Source of the DNA: Sphingomonadales bacterium CG_4_10_14_3_um_filter_58_15
GTDB lineage: Bacteria > Pseudomonadota > Alphaproteobacteria > Sphingomonadales > Sphingomonadaceae
Reading direction: 5' to 3'
Assembly (NCBI GenBank): GCA_002783865.1
Contig: PFJE01000080.1
Coordinates: 1-45,472, forward strand
DNA: 45,472 nucleotides
Notes under the pieces: model-generated
Told to the model about the DNA's origin: nothing
Seen by the model: only the letters and a program-made list of their open reading frames with translations
Database searches by the model: none
Shown: positions 8,425 to 17,636 of the stretch, one piece after another
Numbering within the stretch: the stretch's first letter is position 1
Layout of the letters: each line of letters begins with the position of its first letter
Position numbers and translations under genes: made by a program

Positions 8425-9027
8425 TCAATCACTATTTATCGGCCTTCGAGACCGCAGTGCCTGCGCCAATGTGCCCTCATCCAGATAGTCCAGTTCGCCA
8501 CCGACGGGGATTCCGTGTGACAACTGGCTCAGCCTTACCGGATAATTTTCCAGTCGCTCGGCTATATAATGGGCGGTCGTCTGGCCCTCCAAGGTCGCGT
8601 TCATCGCCAGCACCACTTCGTCGATGCCGCCCGCCTCGACCCGCCGGATCAAAGTATCGATGCCGATATCCTCAGGACGGACGCCATCCAGCGCCGACAA
8701 TTTTCCGCCCAGCACATGAAATTTTCCAGGAAAAAGCCGCGATTTGTCCAGCGCCCAGAGATCGGAGACTTCCTCGACCACGCACAGCGCCTTGTCATCG
8801 CGCCGGGGGTCGCTGCAGATCTGGCAGGGGTCCTGGGTATCGACATTGCCGCAAATCGCGCAGGTCACCAGATGCTGATCGACGCGCTCCATCGCCGCCA
8901 ATATCGGCTTCATCGCGGTTTCGGGACGCTTGATCAGATACAGAACCGCCCGCCGCGCCGAACGCGGACCAAGGCCGGGGAGCTTGGCGAGGGCCTGAAC
9001 CAGATTTTCGATCTCTTGCGATGCCAT
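8425..9027 (-). CDS. recR: Recombination mediator protein RecR
   Basis: A 200-residue RecR, which with RecO (and RecF) loads RecA at gaps and breaks. Domains in order: helix-hairpin-helix ([18 protein letters not shown], about residues 16-33), a four-cysteine zinc finger ([16 protein letters not shown], about 56-71), and a Toprim domain ([15 protein letters not shown], then [17 protein letters not shown]). The C-terminal [21 protein letters not shown] motif is complete. Length is as expected. It is the only minus-strand gene between the TonB receptor and the divergent fmt; about 210 bp separate the recR and fmt starts. Confidence 0.97.
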   Translation of the reverse strand: MASQEIENLVQALAKLPGLGPRSARRAVLYLIKRPETAMKPILAAMERVDQHLVTCAICGNVDTQDPCQICSDPRRDDKALCVVEEVSDLWALDKSRLFPGKFHVLGGKLSALDGVRPEDIGIDTLIRRVEAGGIDEVVLAMNATLEGQTTAHYIAERLENYPVRLSQLSHGIPVGGELDYLDEGTLAQALRSRRPINSD

Positions 9028-9237
9028 GGCTTAGTCATTAGGAGCAGCCGCACAAACCTGCCAAGCATAAAATGCCTGTCCTACATGAACCGGAATCGAT
9101 ATTGTCCGGGTCATGTCAGGGACAGATGCTATATTTGATGCAATAGGCAGAAATATGTGACGGGGGATACCGTGAGGCCGGGGAATGATTTTCCGGATTA
9201 GGGGGTGTGACCCGTGTGACCCTGAGAAAGATAGATT

Positions 9238-10164
9238 ATGACGGCCGGCATCAAATCTCTGCGCATTGCTTTCATGGGTACGCCCGACTTCGCGGTACCG
9301 GCTCTGCGAGTTTTGCACGAAGCAGGGCATGAAATTGTTGCCGTCTATTCGCAGCCGCCGCGTCGTGCCGGTCGCGGCAAGAAACTGTCGCCCTCGCCGG
9401 TGCAGCGCGTTGCCGAAGAACTGGGCGTGGAAGTGCGCACTCCGGTTTCGCTGAAGGGCGAAGAAGATCAGACGGCTTTTGCTGCCCTCAATCTCGATGC
9501 AGCAATTGTCGCCGCTTATGGGCTGATCCTGCCGCAGGCAATTCTGGATGCGCCGAAAATGGGCTGTCTGAATATCCACGGCTCGCTGCTCCCTCGTTGG
9601 CGCGGCGCGGCGCCGGTGCAGCGCGCGATATTGGCCGGTGACACGGAGACGGGGATCACCATCATGCAGATGGAGGCGGGGCTGGACACCGGTCCGATGC
9701 TGCTCAAGGCAGCAACGCCGATTGACGGTAAAACCGCTGGCGAACTGACCGATGAACTGGCGACGACGGGGGCTGACCTGATGGTGCAATATCTGGCGAT
9801 CCCTTTGGAATTTGCACCCGAAGCACAAGATGATGAACTGGCGACCTACGCCAAGAAAATCGAAAAACAGGAAGCGCATCTGGAATTCAGTCTGGCTGCC
9901 GAGCAGGTCGAGCGCCAGATAAGAGCCTTCAATCCTCAGCCCGGTGCCTTCTTCGAATTTCAGGGCGACCGCTACCGGATTCTCCAGGCCCAGATACGCG
10001 ATACGTCCGGATCGGCTGGCGGTATATTGGACGACCAATTGCTCATCGGTTGCGGCACCGGAGCGATTCAGCCCACAATCATACAGAAAGCGGGCAAGCC
10101 GGCCATGGATCTGAAATCCTTTCTCAACGGCACCAAAATCCCGGGAGGAACCATATTGCAATGA
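9238..10164 (+). CDS. fmt: Methionyl-tRNA formyltransferase
   Basis: A 308-residue enzyme that formylates the methionine on initiator tRNA using 10-formyl-tetrahydrofolate. The N-terminal domain shows [15 protein letters not shown] (residues 10-24) and the catalytic and folate-binding motif [20 protein letters not shown], with the conserved Asn and His, followed by [17 protein letters not shown]. The C-terminal tRNA-binding domain contains [12 protein letters not shown]. Peptide deformylase (4673-5239), which acts after it, is in the same neighbourhood. Its stop overlaps the truA start (ATGA). The minus-strand frame covering the same bases is a shadow. Confidence 0.97.
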   Translation: MTAGIKSLRIAFMGTPDFAVPALRVLHEAGHEIVAVYSQPPRRAGRGKKLSPSPVQRVAEELGVEVRTPVSLKGEEDQTAFAALNLDAAIVAAYGLILPQAILDAPKMGCLNIHGSLLPRWRGAAPVQRAILAGDTETGITIMQMEAGLDTGPMLLKAATPIDGKTAGELTDELATTGADLMVQYLAIPLEFAPEAQDDELATYAKKIEKQEAHLEFSLAAEQVERQIRAFNPQPGAFFEFQGDRYRILQAQIRDTSGSAGGILDDQLLIGCGTGAIQPTIIQKAGKPAMDLKSFLNGTKIPGGTILQ

Positions 10165-10904
10165 CCCGCTTTGCCCTCACGCTGGAATATGATGGCCGCC
10201 CGTTCATGGGCTGGCAGCATCAGGATCACGGTCCCAGCGTGCAGCAGGCGGTCGAACAGGCGATCCACAAGATCACCGGCGAAGATGTGCGGGTTTTTGC
10301 AGCGGGCCGGACCGACGCAGGTGTCCACGCACTGGCGATGCGCGCGCATTTTGATCTGGACACCAAGCTGACACCCTTCCGGCTACGCGAGGGCATCAAT
10401 GCCGGACTGCGCCCAAACCCGGTTGCGGTACTCGCCTGCGATATTGTCGATGACGAATGGCACGCCCGCTTTGCCTGCGAAGGCAGGCGCTATCTCTACA
10501 AGATCACGAACCGCCGGGCACCGCTAACCTTTGATCGCGGGCTAAGCTGGCAGGTGGCCCAAACGCTCGACGCCGAGGCCATGCACAATGCGGCGCAGGC
10601 ACTGACTGGCCAGCATGATTTCACCACCTTCCGCTCGGCCCATTGCCAGGCGCAAAGCCCGATCAAGACGCTCGACAGCATATCGGTCAGCCGCTTTGGC
10701 GAGGAAATCGAAGTGGAGGTTGCCGCCCGCTCGTTCCTCCATCACCAGGTCCGCTCGATCGTCGGCTGCCTGAAACTGGTCGGCACCGGCAAATGGACGA
10801 AAGTCGATCTGAAAAACGCGCTGGCAGCGAAAGACCGCAACGCCCTCGGCTTCAACGCCCCGCCGGATGGCCTCTATTTTGTTGAAGCTGTTTACCCGGA
10901 TTGA
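10161..10904 (+). CDS. truA: tRNA pseudouridine(38-40) synthase TruA
   Basis: A 247-residue TruA that isomerises uridine 38, 39 and 40 in the anticodon stem-loop. The catalytic aspartate is in [11 protein letters not shown] (about residue 52). Other family segments are [11 protein letters not shown] at the N-terminus, [18 protein letters not shown] in the middle and [12 protein letters not shown] near the end. The open frame runs upstream inside fmt, but ATG 10161 is preferred: it forms an ATGA overlap with the fmt stop, has GGGAGGAA about 10 nt before it, and gives the usual family N-terminus. fmt and truA are translationally coupled. Confidence 0.97.
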   Translation: MTRFALTLEYDGRPFMGWQHQDHGPSVQQAVEQAIHKITGEDVRVFAAGRTDAGVHALAMRAHFDLDTKLTPFRLREGINAGLRPNPVAVLACDIVDDEWHARFACEGRRYLYKITNRRAPLTFDRGLSWQVAQTLDAEAMHNAAQALTGQHDFTTFRSAHCQAQSPIKTLDSISVSRFGEEIEVEVAARSFLHHQVRSIVGCLKLVGTGKWTKVDLKNALAAKDRNALGFNAPPDGLYFVEAVYPD

Positions 10905-10909
10905 CCGTG

Positions 10910-10990
10910 CCCCTGCGAAGGCAGGGGCCCATCTCGGACCGGTGTCTACGAACGCAATAGCTGGAGATGGATTCCTGCCTACGCAGGAAT
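10910..10990. repeat. Nested palindromic intergenic repeat (two hairpins)
   Basis: The 87-bp gap between truA and the convergent amidotransferase is almost entirely a REP-like element. Hairpin 1 is CCCCTGC-GAAG-GCAGGGG at 10910-10927. Hairpin 2 is ATTCCTGC-CTAC-GCAGGAAT at 10971-10990. Between them CCATCTC (10929-10935) and GAGATGG (10964-10970) are also complementary, so the whole can fold as one large imperfect palindrome. I recall this CCTGCG-AAGGCAGG style of repeat as frequent between sphingomonad genes. It could serve as a bidirectional transcription stop for the two convergent genes, which is inference. Confidence 0.8.
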
Positions 10991-10991
10991 A

Positions 10992-12887
10992 TTAGATACC
11001 AAACAACCGCGGCAGGCACTTGTCCAGCATCAGCAGCTGCCACAGCAACCGGCTGTTGTCCGACCGTCCGGCGATATGATCTTCCGCCGCCTTGCGCATC
11101 GCTTTGCTGTCAAACCAACCGGTGTGCGCCAGATTGCCGCCGCTGGCAATGTCCCGGGCGGTATCAGCCAAGGGCCCGCGAAACCATTGCGCGATCGGGG
11201 TCACGAAACCCATCTTGGGCCGATAGAGGATGTCGTCCGGAAGATATTGTTCCATCGATTTTTTCAGCAGATATTTGCCCTGTCCCCGCCGCACCCGCAA
11301 ACTGGTCGGCAGCTTTGCCGCAAACTCCATCAGCCGATAGTCGAGCAAAGGCTCTCGCGCTTCGAGACCAACCGCCATGCTGGTGCGGTCCACCTTGGTC
11401 AATATATCACCCGGGAGCCACATTTTCATGTCGGCATATTGTGCCTGGTCAAGGCCGTTGCGCGCAGGCGCATTCTCCATCAGATCGATCATCCGCTGCT
11501 CCGCCTGATAGTCGCCAAGATCGCTGCGCATACGGTCGGAATAGATGCTCTGTCGTCCCGATGGCGTGGTCACGCCAACCGCTTCGGCATAGCCTTCCGG
11601 TCCCGTCCGCGCGAGCGACAGCAAGGTGGACTTGGCGCGAAACGGGCGCGGTGCCCAGTCGGCCTTCGGATAGACCGACCCCAGCCAGCCAAACGCCGGT
11701 CCGCGAAAGGATTGCGGCAACAGCCCCCTCACCCGCTCTTCGGCATGGTGGAACACATGACGTCGATAGCCCGCCATTGCCTCGTCGGCGCCATCTCCGG
11801 ACAGCGCCACTGTGACGGTCTCGCGGGCCAGTTCGCACACCCGATAGGTCGGCAGGGCCGAGGCATCGGCAAAGGGTTCGTCAAAATGATCGGCAAGCGT
11901 ATCGATCAGGCCGAAATCATCCGCCGCCACGGTCCGTTGGCGATGATCGGTCTGGAACCGCTCTGCCACTTGCCGGGCATAGCCGGTCTCGTCGAGCGAC
12001 TGCTGGTCAAAGCCGATCGAACAGGTCTTGACCGGTCGGCGGCTCTGCTCGGCCATCAGAGCGACGACGGCGCTGCTGTCGACACCGCCGGAGAGAAACG
12101 CACCCAGCGGTACATCCGCGACCATCCGCGACCCAACCGCCTGCTTGAGCAGCACGACCAGCTCTTCCTCCAGCGCGCTCGCCGAAGCCTTGTGTCGCTG
12201 ACTGAAATCCATATCCCAATATTGGACGGGTGCCGGCTCCGGTTTACCCTGCTCGAGCAGCAGATAATGGCCGGCCGGCAGTTTCTTGACACCATTGAGC
12301 AGCGACGTCTGATCCGGCACATAGCCAAAGGCGAGATAGTCATCCACCGCCCGAAGATTGGGTTCCCGGCGCAGCAGGGGGTTGGCGATCAGTGCTTTCA
12401 GTTCCGAACCGAACAATATGCTGCCGTCCGACACCGGCGCGTAAAACAATGGCTTCACGCCCAGCCGGTCGCGGGCCAAGAACAATTGCCGAGTGCGCTG
12501 GTCATACAGCGCGAAGACAAACATGCCGTTCAGCCGCTTGAGGCAGCCGACGCCCCATTGCCGCCAGGCATAAAGAATGACTTCGCTGTCGCTGCTGGTC
12601 AGAAACTGGTGGCCAAATCCTTCCAGCTCCGCGCGCACTTCGCGGAAGTTATAGATTTCGCCGTTGAAGCTCAGCACCTGAGCTTCGTCGGGCGTCAGCA
12701 TCGGCTGCGCGCCACCTTCCAGATCGATGATCGAAAGACGCCGATGACCAAGCCCGACTCCCGGCGCGGTCCAGATGCCGGATCCGTCCGGCCCGCGATG
12801 TGTCAGACTGTCGGTCATCTTGCGCAGACGATCAGGATCGACCGGCTTGGCCGTCTCCAAATGAAAAATACCTGCAATGCCGCACAT
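10992..12887 (-). CDS. XrtA-system asparagine synthase-like amidotransferase
   Basis: A 631-residue class II glutamine amidotransferase of the asparagine synthase type, matching what I know as the exosortase A-associated amidotransferase 1 family. The nucleophile Cys2 (MCGIAGIFH) releases ammonia from glutamine. The N-terminal Ntn domain also shows LTHRGPDGSGIW, GLGHRRLSIIDL and SFNGEIYNFRE. The C-terminal synthetase domain has the PP-loop FLSGGVDSSAVVAL near residue 265. In EPS loci such enzymes probably amidate a uronic acid or other carboxylate on the polysaccharide instead of making free asparagine; that is inference from context. It is the last gene of the minus-strand operon, 9 nt after the exosortase stop, and ends at the palindromic repeat. 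Confidence 0.93.
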   Translation of the reverse strand: MCGIAGIFHLETAKPVDPDRLRKMTDSLTHRGPDGSGIWTAPGVGLGHRRLSIIDLEGGAQPMLTPDEAQVLSFNGEIYNFREVRAELEGFGHQFLTSSDSEVILYAWRQWGVGCLKRLNGMFVFALYDQRTRQLFLARDRLGVKPLFYAPVSDGSILFGSELKALIANPLLRREPNLRAVDDYLAFGYVPDQTSLLNGVKKLPAGHYLLLEQGKPEPAPVQYWDMDFSQRHKASASALEEELVVLLKQAVGSRMVADVPLGAFLSGGVDSSAVVALMAEQSRRPVKTCSIGFDQQSLDETGYARQVAERFQTDHRQRTVAADDFGLIDTLADHFDEPFADASALPTYRVCELARETVTVALSGDGADEAMAGYRRHVFHHAEERVRGLLPQSFRGPAFGWLGSVYPKADWAPRPFRAKSTLLSLARTGPEGYAEAVGVTTPSGRQSIYSDRMRSDLGDYQAEQRMIDLMENAPARNGLDQAQYADMKMWLPGDILTKVDRTSMAVGLEAREPLLDYRLMEFAAKLPTSLRVRRGQGKYLLKKSMEQYLPDDILYRPKMGFVTPIAQWFRGPLADTARDIASGGNLAHTGWFDSKAMRKAAEDHIAGRSDNSRLLWQLLMLDKCLPRLFGI

Positions 12888-12896
12888 GGGTTTGCC

Positions 12897-14450
12897 CTAG
12901 CGCAGCCCCGCCATCGCGTCAGCCAATTTGTCGACCGGTCCCAAATCAGCGAGAAAGGCATTGATCGAACCAAGCGCCGATGCGTCGCCATTTGCCTCCG
13001 ACGAAACCAATATCGCAACGGCCTGTTGCGGCCCGCCGAATATATTGCTCTTCAGCGTCTCCAGCTTCACCGCCGTGGCGCTGCCGGTAAGCGTATCACC
13101 GATCCGGTAAAAAGAGACCACGTCGCGCACCACTGGCCCGGGCGCGATCAATTCCATCGCATCCGCACCCTCGGGCGCATCCAGAGCACGATTGCGCGAC
13201 CAGCCCGAATCCGGAACCAGAGCACCCTGCCCATAGCCAACCATTTCCCGCCCTTCTGCCTGACGGTCATATACTGCGATCGACAGATCAACCTGCTCGC
13301 CGGTCTCGCGATTGCGGTAGCGCCCGAGCAGCTGATGACTGGCGCCATCAAATTGCGGCTTCCACGGGTAAAGCGGTTGATAGTCGACGATCTCCCAACC
13401 GGACACTGCCGGCAATTCGATTCTATCGGGGACTGGCGATGTCTGAGCGGCCAGTATCGACGTCCAAACTACCGGAACTAGAATGATAGCGGCCATTGCG
13501 GCCATCACTGTCGCGAGTTTTTGGGCGGTTGTCTGGATAGTCTGCTTCTGGCGCAACGCATCACCGTCAATTATGGGATCGTCGATGCTGCGATCGAAAA
13601 AAGGCCAGCCAATCGCCATCACCAGGATCAGCACGAAGGCGAAGAAGAACCAGCCGTAGAAGATATGATCAAAGCCGGAGGCAAAATCTAGCGAAGTGTG
13701 GTGGGCGATATAGATGGTGCCAAAGGCGCGAATGCCATTGGCGATGACCGGCACAATCACCGCTGCGGCCATGAACAAGATCCGGCGGTTCCAGCTCTGG
13801 AAACAGACATTGCTGACCAGCGCGCCATAGGCCACCATCGCGATCAGGAACATGATCCCCGAACAGGCCTCTGCTACCCTGAAGTAACCAGTCGGGGTGG
13901 ATATGAAAATCCCGTCGATAAAGGCCGGGATATTGGCCCAACCAAGAAAGATCATCGACAATTTGGCGGTGACCATTTGCAGGAAGGGCACGAATTCCTC
14001 GCCAAACGGGACCAGGAAAAAGCTGAACCCCAGCGGAAAGATCAACCCGCGCGTGACCGTCGGTCCGAGCAATGTCACCACCGCGCCCTGCAACATCATC
14101 AGCAGTCCGAGCTGGCGCGCAAAGGCGACACCGGCCGCTTCGCCCAACAACCATCCGAGCGACGCGACACCGGTCAAAAGCAGGCCAGGCAGCCACAGTT
14201 GCGGTGTGAGTTTCGCCAGTTCATCCCGCCGCTGCTGCACTAGCCAGTAAAGGATCGGCACGATCAGCAGGCAGTGATTATAGGTCGAAATAATCCACCA
14301 GGTCCGCACCATATCGGCAGCGTCGCGCCAGAAAATGGCTAGAATCGCGGCGCTGGCAAGCCCCAGCCATTTCAGATGGGTCGACCAGAGCGAGGACGAC
14401 ACCACCGGCTGTTGCCTGCTTCCGATCTGATCAGCCGCCGCACTCGTCAC
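12897..14450 (-). CDS. xrtA: Exosortase A (XrtA) fused to an EpsI domain
   Basis: A 517-residue membrane protein. The N-terminal part has about eight membrane segments and the exosortase catalytic triad: Cys196 in VAEACSGIMFL, Arg241 in ANGIRAFGT and His262 in FDHIFYGW. In this family the enzyme cleaves PEP-CTERM sorting signals. The C-terminal part (about residue 320 on) is an EpsI/DUF3485 domain (SGWEIVDYQPLYPWKP, then VDLSIAVYDRQ), the usual fusion of the XrtA subtype. The open frame is longer upstream, but the start is placed at GTG 14450, which overlaps the glycosyltransferase stop in a GTGA junction and has GGAGG just before it. No PEP-CTERM target protein is encoded in the window. Confidence 0.94.
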   Translation of the reverse strand: MTSAAADQIGSRQQPVVSSSLWSTHLKWLGLASAAILAIFWRDAADMVRTWWIISTYNHCLLIVPILYWLVQQRRDELAKLTPQLWLPGLLLTGVASLGWLLGEAAGVAFARQLGLLMMLQGAVVTLLGPTVTRGLIFPLGFSFFLVPFGEEFVPFLQMVTAKLSMIFLGWANIPAFIDGIFISTPTGYFRVAEACSGIMFLIAMVAYGALVSNVCFQSWNRRILFMAAAVIVPVIANGIRAFGTIYIAHHTSLDFASGFDHIFYGWFFFAFVLILVMAIGWPFFDRSIDDPIIDGDALRQKQTIQTTAQKLATVMAAMAAIILVPVVWTSILAAQTSPVPDRIELPAVSGWEIVDYQPLYPWKPQFDGASHQLLGRYRNRETGEQVDLSIAVYDRQAEGREMVGYGQGALVPDSGWSRNRALDAPEGADAMELIAPGPVVRDVVSFYRIGDTLTGSATAVKLETLKSNIFGGPQQAVAILVSSEANGDASALGSINAFLADLGPVDKLADAMAGLR

Positions 14451-15670
14451 GCTGCTGCCTCCGCTACCATGGTTTCCGCAAATCCGCACAAGGCGGGCAG
14501 CCCAGCGAGCTGCGTTGCCCAGGAATATTTCGCATGGATCAGGCGTTCGGCCTGCTTGCCCAGCCGCCTGGCCCGATCCGGATTGTCGAGCAATTCGCAC
14601 ACCAGCCGCGCTTCTTCCGTTACCGATCCGGCAATCAGGAAATGCTCGCCATCAATCGCGTCTATCCCCTCGGCGGCGCATGCCGATGCAACCACCGGCC
14701 TCGCCATTGCCATCGCTTCCAGCACCTTGTTCTGAATGCCGCGCGCGATCCGCAGCGGTGCAACCACCACATCGGCAGCGATGATCCAGCTGCGAATATC
14801 ATCGACGCCGCCAATGACCATCGTACCATTCTTGCCATCGAGCTGCTTGACCTTGTCCACGGGTGCGCGCCCGACAATGACAAAGCGTGCGTCGGGATGG
14901 CGCGCAACAATAGCCGGCATCACCTCGGTGCTAAAACTCTGCACAGCCTGGACATTCGGCTGATAGTCCATCTGGCCGGTGAACAGGATCATCGGTCCGG
15001 CATTTTCAACCTCAGCAGGCTTCACGCCCGATGCGTCGTAAAAGTCCAGATCGATCCCGTTGCCCATGGCCTTGACGCGGTTATCGGTCAGCCCTGAGCG
15101 CGCACGGAACAATTGCGCCTCCGCTTCGCTGACAAACAGACTTTGATCGGCGCGTTCAGCAATATCTTTCTCGAACGTCCGTAGCAAACGTCCCTCCCGC
15201 CGATTGATCCAGGCCATTGGCCCCTTACCGTCCTCGGCATAGCATTCGAATTTGGCGCTATCGACGTCGCCAAAATCCATCACGACGCGACCGCCAAACT
15301 CTGCCGGGATGAACTGCGCCATCTGTCCGGAGAATATGAAGATGCAATCAATTGGTCGCGTGGCGATGACCCGCGCGACATAGGCGCGGATTTCTGCACT
15401 ATCAAAACATGTCAGCGAAACCGGTTTACCGGAAACCATGGCTTCGATCCCGCCCAGCCATTGCGGCTTTGTCCGCAACACGATTTCGCAAGATGCCAGC
15501 TCCGCTTTACGCTCCCAGCCCAGCTGCCTCTCGCTCTCGTCCTCGGCGAAACAGGCGAGGTGGACCGGCACGCAATCCATCAGCTTCTGCAGAAAATGAT
15601 GCGACCGAATCTTGTCGCCGCGATTGGGCGGCCAGGGGACGCGGTGCGCCAGGAACAGAAATTCCCCCAT
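14447..15670 (-). CDS. XrtA/PEP-CTERM locus glycosyltransferase (TIGR03087-like)
   Basis: A 407-residue GT-B-fold glycosyltransferase expected to add a sugar to the lipid-linked repeat unit in the cytoplasm. The N-terminus, FLAHRVPWPPNRGDKIRSHH, is the signature I associate with the exosortase-linked family TIGR03087. The C-terminal nucleotide-sugar domain shows LFTGQMDYQPNVQAV, RFVIVGRAP, and the donor-binding segment APLRIARGIQNKVLEAMAMARPVVA. The start was set at ATG 15670 because the upstream FemAB stop overlaps it (TGATG) and the family N-terminus begins there; the longer frame upstream is FemAB territory. The sugar donor cannot be inferred. Confidence 0.93.
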   Translation of the reverse strand: MGEFLFLAHRVPWPPNRGDKIRSHHFLQKLMDCVPVHLACFAEDESERQLGWERKAELASCEIVLRTKPQWLGGIEAMVSGKPVSLTCFDSAEIRAYVARVIATRPIDCIFIFSGQMAQFIPAEFGGRVVMDFGDVDSAKFECYAEDGKGPMAWINRREGRLLRTFEKDIAERADQSLFVSEAEAQLFRARSGLTDNRVKAMGNGIDLDFYDASGVKPAEVENAGPMILFTGQMDYQPNVQAVQSFSTEVMPAIVARHPDARFVIVGRAPVDKVKQLDGKNGTMVIGGVDDIRSWIIAADVVVAPLRIARGIQNKVLEAMAMARPVVASACAAEGIDAIDGEHFLIAGSVTEEARLVCELLDNPDRARRLGKQAERLIHAKYSWATQLAGLPALCGFAETMVAEAAA

Positions 15671-16743
15671 CAACCGAGTCCCTTGGCGATCATGGGACCC
15701 AGTCTGTTCGCCACCGGCAAGGGCAGTCGCTGCCACAGCGCTACCTGAGCGCGATATTTCGGGCTCATCGGATTGACGTCTCGCGCTTCTTCACCAGCGA
15801 TTGTCCGCGTCCCATAGGACAGCGGCTGCGGCTCGAAGCCCCAGTTCTTTTTGAACGAAAATGCGCCGGTGCCAATTTTGGAGCGACCAAAATCGAAAGA
15901 CGTGCATCCCCTCTCCCTGGCGTGATTCATCAACGCATAATACATGATATCATTCGCCCGAAGTCGCCGCGCATCCCATGTTCCGCCGCCCCAATATGGC
16001 ATCACGGCTTGTTGATGATAGATACTGAGAACACTGGCGACCGGATGACCTTCGTGCAGCACCGTCAGAATATCTGCATGTTCGCCAAATCCATCGAGCA
16101 CTTCATCGAACAGGGCTTTGGGGAATACGGGCGTACCCAAATTACGGACGCTTTCGGCATAGACCGCATAATGGTCTTCCCGGTCTTCCGGCTGCGTTCC
16201 GACGTGCACGGTCAATTCATTCTTCAATCCCTTGCGTACCTCTGCCCGCTGCTTTCTAGGAATATCCAAAAGCTGACTTTCGTCGTCCTCGGCCAATGGT
16301 TTGACAAATCCGGCATAAACGCCATCGACATGCTGCCAGTGACGATCGGGCACGGGCCCGCCGCGCAGTTCAACGGACGGGAAGCAATGCCGCTCCGCGA
16401 AGTGCCACGCTTCATCGGCGAGCAATTGTATCGCTTGATCATTGTTCGCCAATATTCCGCCGCCAACGGCAAATCCGGAGGAAACCAGCGCCCGGCCAAA
16501 TAATGCGGAATGGATCAGGTTAAGCGGGAGAATGCCCTGCAGCATACCGTCACCATCTTCCGCCAGCAGATACCGCCATTCATGGCCACAGGCCCTACTG
16601 ACTGACAGCACCCATGCGGGCCGATGAAAAGCCGTACCTTCGGATGCGGCGGCAACAAATGCTTCGATCCGGGCGAGTTCATTCGCCTCGGGCCGTTCAA
16701 GCACGCGAACCGTCATAGTCTTGGGCTTGAACGCCATATTCAT
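15670..16743 (-). CDS. FemAB-like acyl/aminoacyltransferase of the XrtA system
   Basis: A 357-residue protein with two GNAT-like halves, typical of the FemAB/XrtA-associated family. In Gram-positives FemAB enzymes attach amino acids to peptidoglycan. In exosortase loci the acceptor is presumed to be the exopolysaccharide or its precursor, which is inference. Visible segments are GTAFHRPAWVLSVSRACGHEW, GFAVGGGILA, KGLKNELTVHV, GGGTWDARRLRANDIMYYAL and FDFGRSKIGTGAFSFKKNWGF; the last is characteristic of the FemAB-related C-terminal half. The start ATG 16743 overlaps the deacetylase stop (ATGA). A second GNAT/FemAB-like gene lies in the divergent arm at 26670-27731. Confidence 0.92.
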   Translation of the reverse strand: MNMAFKPKTMTVRVLERPEANELARIEAFVAAASEGTAFHRPAWVLSVSRACGHEWRYLLAEDGDGMLQGILPLNLIHSALFGRALVSSGFAVGGGILANNDQAIQLLADEAWHFAERHCFPSVELRGGPVPDRHWQHVDGVYAGFVKPLAEDDESQLLDIPRKQRAEVRKGLKNELTVHVGTQPEDREDHYAVYAESVRNLGTPVFPKALFDEVLDGFGEHADILTVLHEGHPVASVLSIYHQQAVMPYWGGGTWDARRLRANDIMYYALMNHARERGCTSFDFGRSKIGTGAFSFKKNWGFEPQPLSYGTRTIAGEEARDVNPMSPKYRAQVALWQRLPLPVANRLGPMIAKGLG

Positions 16744-17636
16744 TCCATCAACCCCGCTTCCAGCGCCGCCAATTCATCGACTCTGCCCCATTGGAAATCC
16801 TGGCCGGCCCGGAGCAATTTCGCGCGCATCACTTTCAAATTCGTATAGTGCCGCAGTTTCGACCGGATCGGCGCCTTGCTGACGCGTGGCTGCTCGGGAT
16901 CGATCTCCCATGGATGAAAATAAAATATCGCGCCATGTCCGTCATCGCGCTGCATTTTTCGAATCGACCGCTGGTATAACGGATAAGGCAAGAGCCGGAA
17001 AAATCCGCCTCCGCCCGCCGCCAATACCTTGTTGCCCAGCTTCACAGTCGTCACCGGCAACTCAATGAAATCGGATTGATCTACAGGTTTCCATGCAAAT
17101 CTCGGTGACCCTGCCCAACCATAATGATCATGATGAATGGGTGCGACGCTGGAGGAATAAGCATAGCCCTGTTCGGCCAGTATCGGATGCGCCCACGGTG
17201 TCCGCTGATCGATCGAGAAGCTCGGCGCCCGATATCCCGTGACGCCTTGACCGGAGGTGTCTTCAAGGATTTTGCGGCTGCGATCCAGATCCGCCCGAAA
17301 CTGATCCGGCGACAGTGTGAAGACCCTGGCATGATCATAGCCATGATTGGCGATTTCATGGCCAGCTGCGGCGATCTGCTGCATCAGTTGCGGATAGCGC
17401 TCGGCCACCCAACCCAGGATAAAAAAGGTCGCCTTGATCCCCGCCTCACCGAACAGCGACAGCACATCATTGGTGTTTCGCTCTACTCTATGCTCGAACT
17501 GATCCCAGTCGGCACGGCCAATGACCGTCTCAAAGGCTCCGACCTGAAACCAGTCCTCGATATCGACAGACATGGCGTTGAGCAAAGCATCCGCTTGTCT
17601 CGCCGTGACGAAAGTTTCAGGCCGCGCGTCCCGCAT
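16740..17636 (-). CDS. XrtA-system polysaccharide deacetylase
   Basis: A carbohydrate esterase family 4 (NodB) protein of about 298 residues that would remove N- or O-acetyl groups from the polysaccharide. Motifs: AMSVDIEDWFQV (catalytic and metal Asp), HEIANHGYDHARV (metal His pair), GYRAPSFSID (motif 3) and FYFHPWEID (motif 5). The DUF3473-like C-terminal tail RHYTNLKVMRAKL matches the exosortase-associated subfamily. The frame is open to 17666. ATG 17636 was chosen because AAGGAAA lies 12 nt before it, but 17666 and 17573 (directly before the domain) are also possible. It overlaps the end of the ATPase gene by 20 bp and has no signal peptide, so it is probably cytoplasmic or exported by another route. 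Confidence 0.9.
   Translation of the reverse strand: MRDARPETFVTARQADALLNAMSVDIEDWFQVGAFETVIGRADWDQFEHRVERNTNDVLSLFGEAGIKATFFILGWVAERYPQLMQQIAAAGHEIANHGYDHARVFTLSPDQFRADLDRSRKILEDTSGQGVTGYRAPSFSIDQRTPWAHPILAEQGYAYSSSVAPIHHDHYGWAGSPRFAWKPVDQSDFIELPVTTVKLGNKVLAAGGGGFFRLLPYPLYQRSIRKMQRDDGHGAIFYFHPWEIDPEQPRVSKAPIRSKLRHYTNLKVMRAKLLRAGQDFQWGRVDELAALEAGLME

Noticed and set aside
9031-10161. 376-codon minus-strand open frame over fmt
   Set aside because: It lies opposite fmt, which has all motifs and couples to truA; the translation is rich in Arg, Gln, His and Cys with no recognisable domain.
11076-13481. 801-codon plus-strand open frame over the amidotransferase and exosortase genes
   Set aside because: It is antisense to two genes with intact catalytic motifs, has biased Arg/Gln/His/Pro composition, no family motif and no ribosome binding site. 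Long antisense frames are normal at this G+C content.
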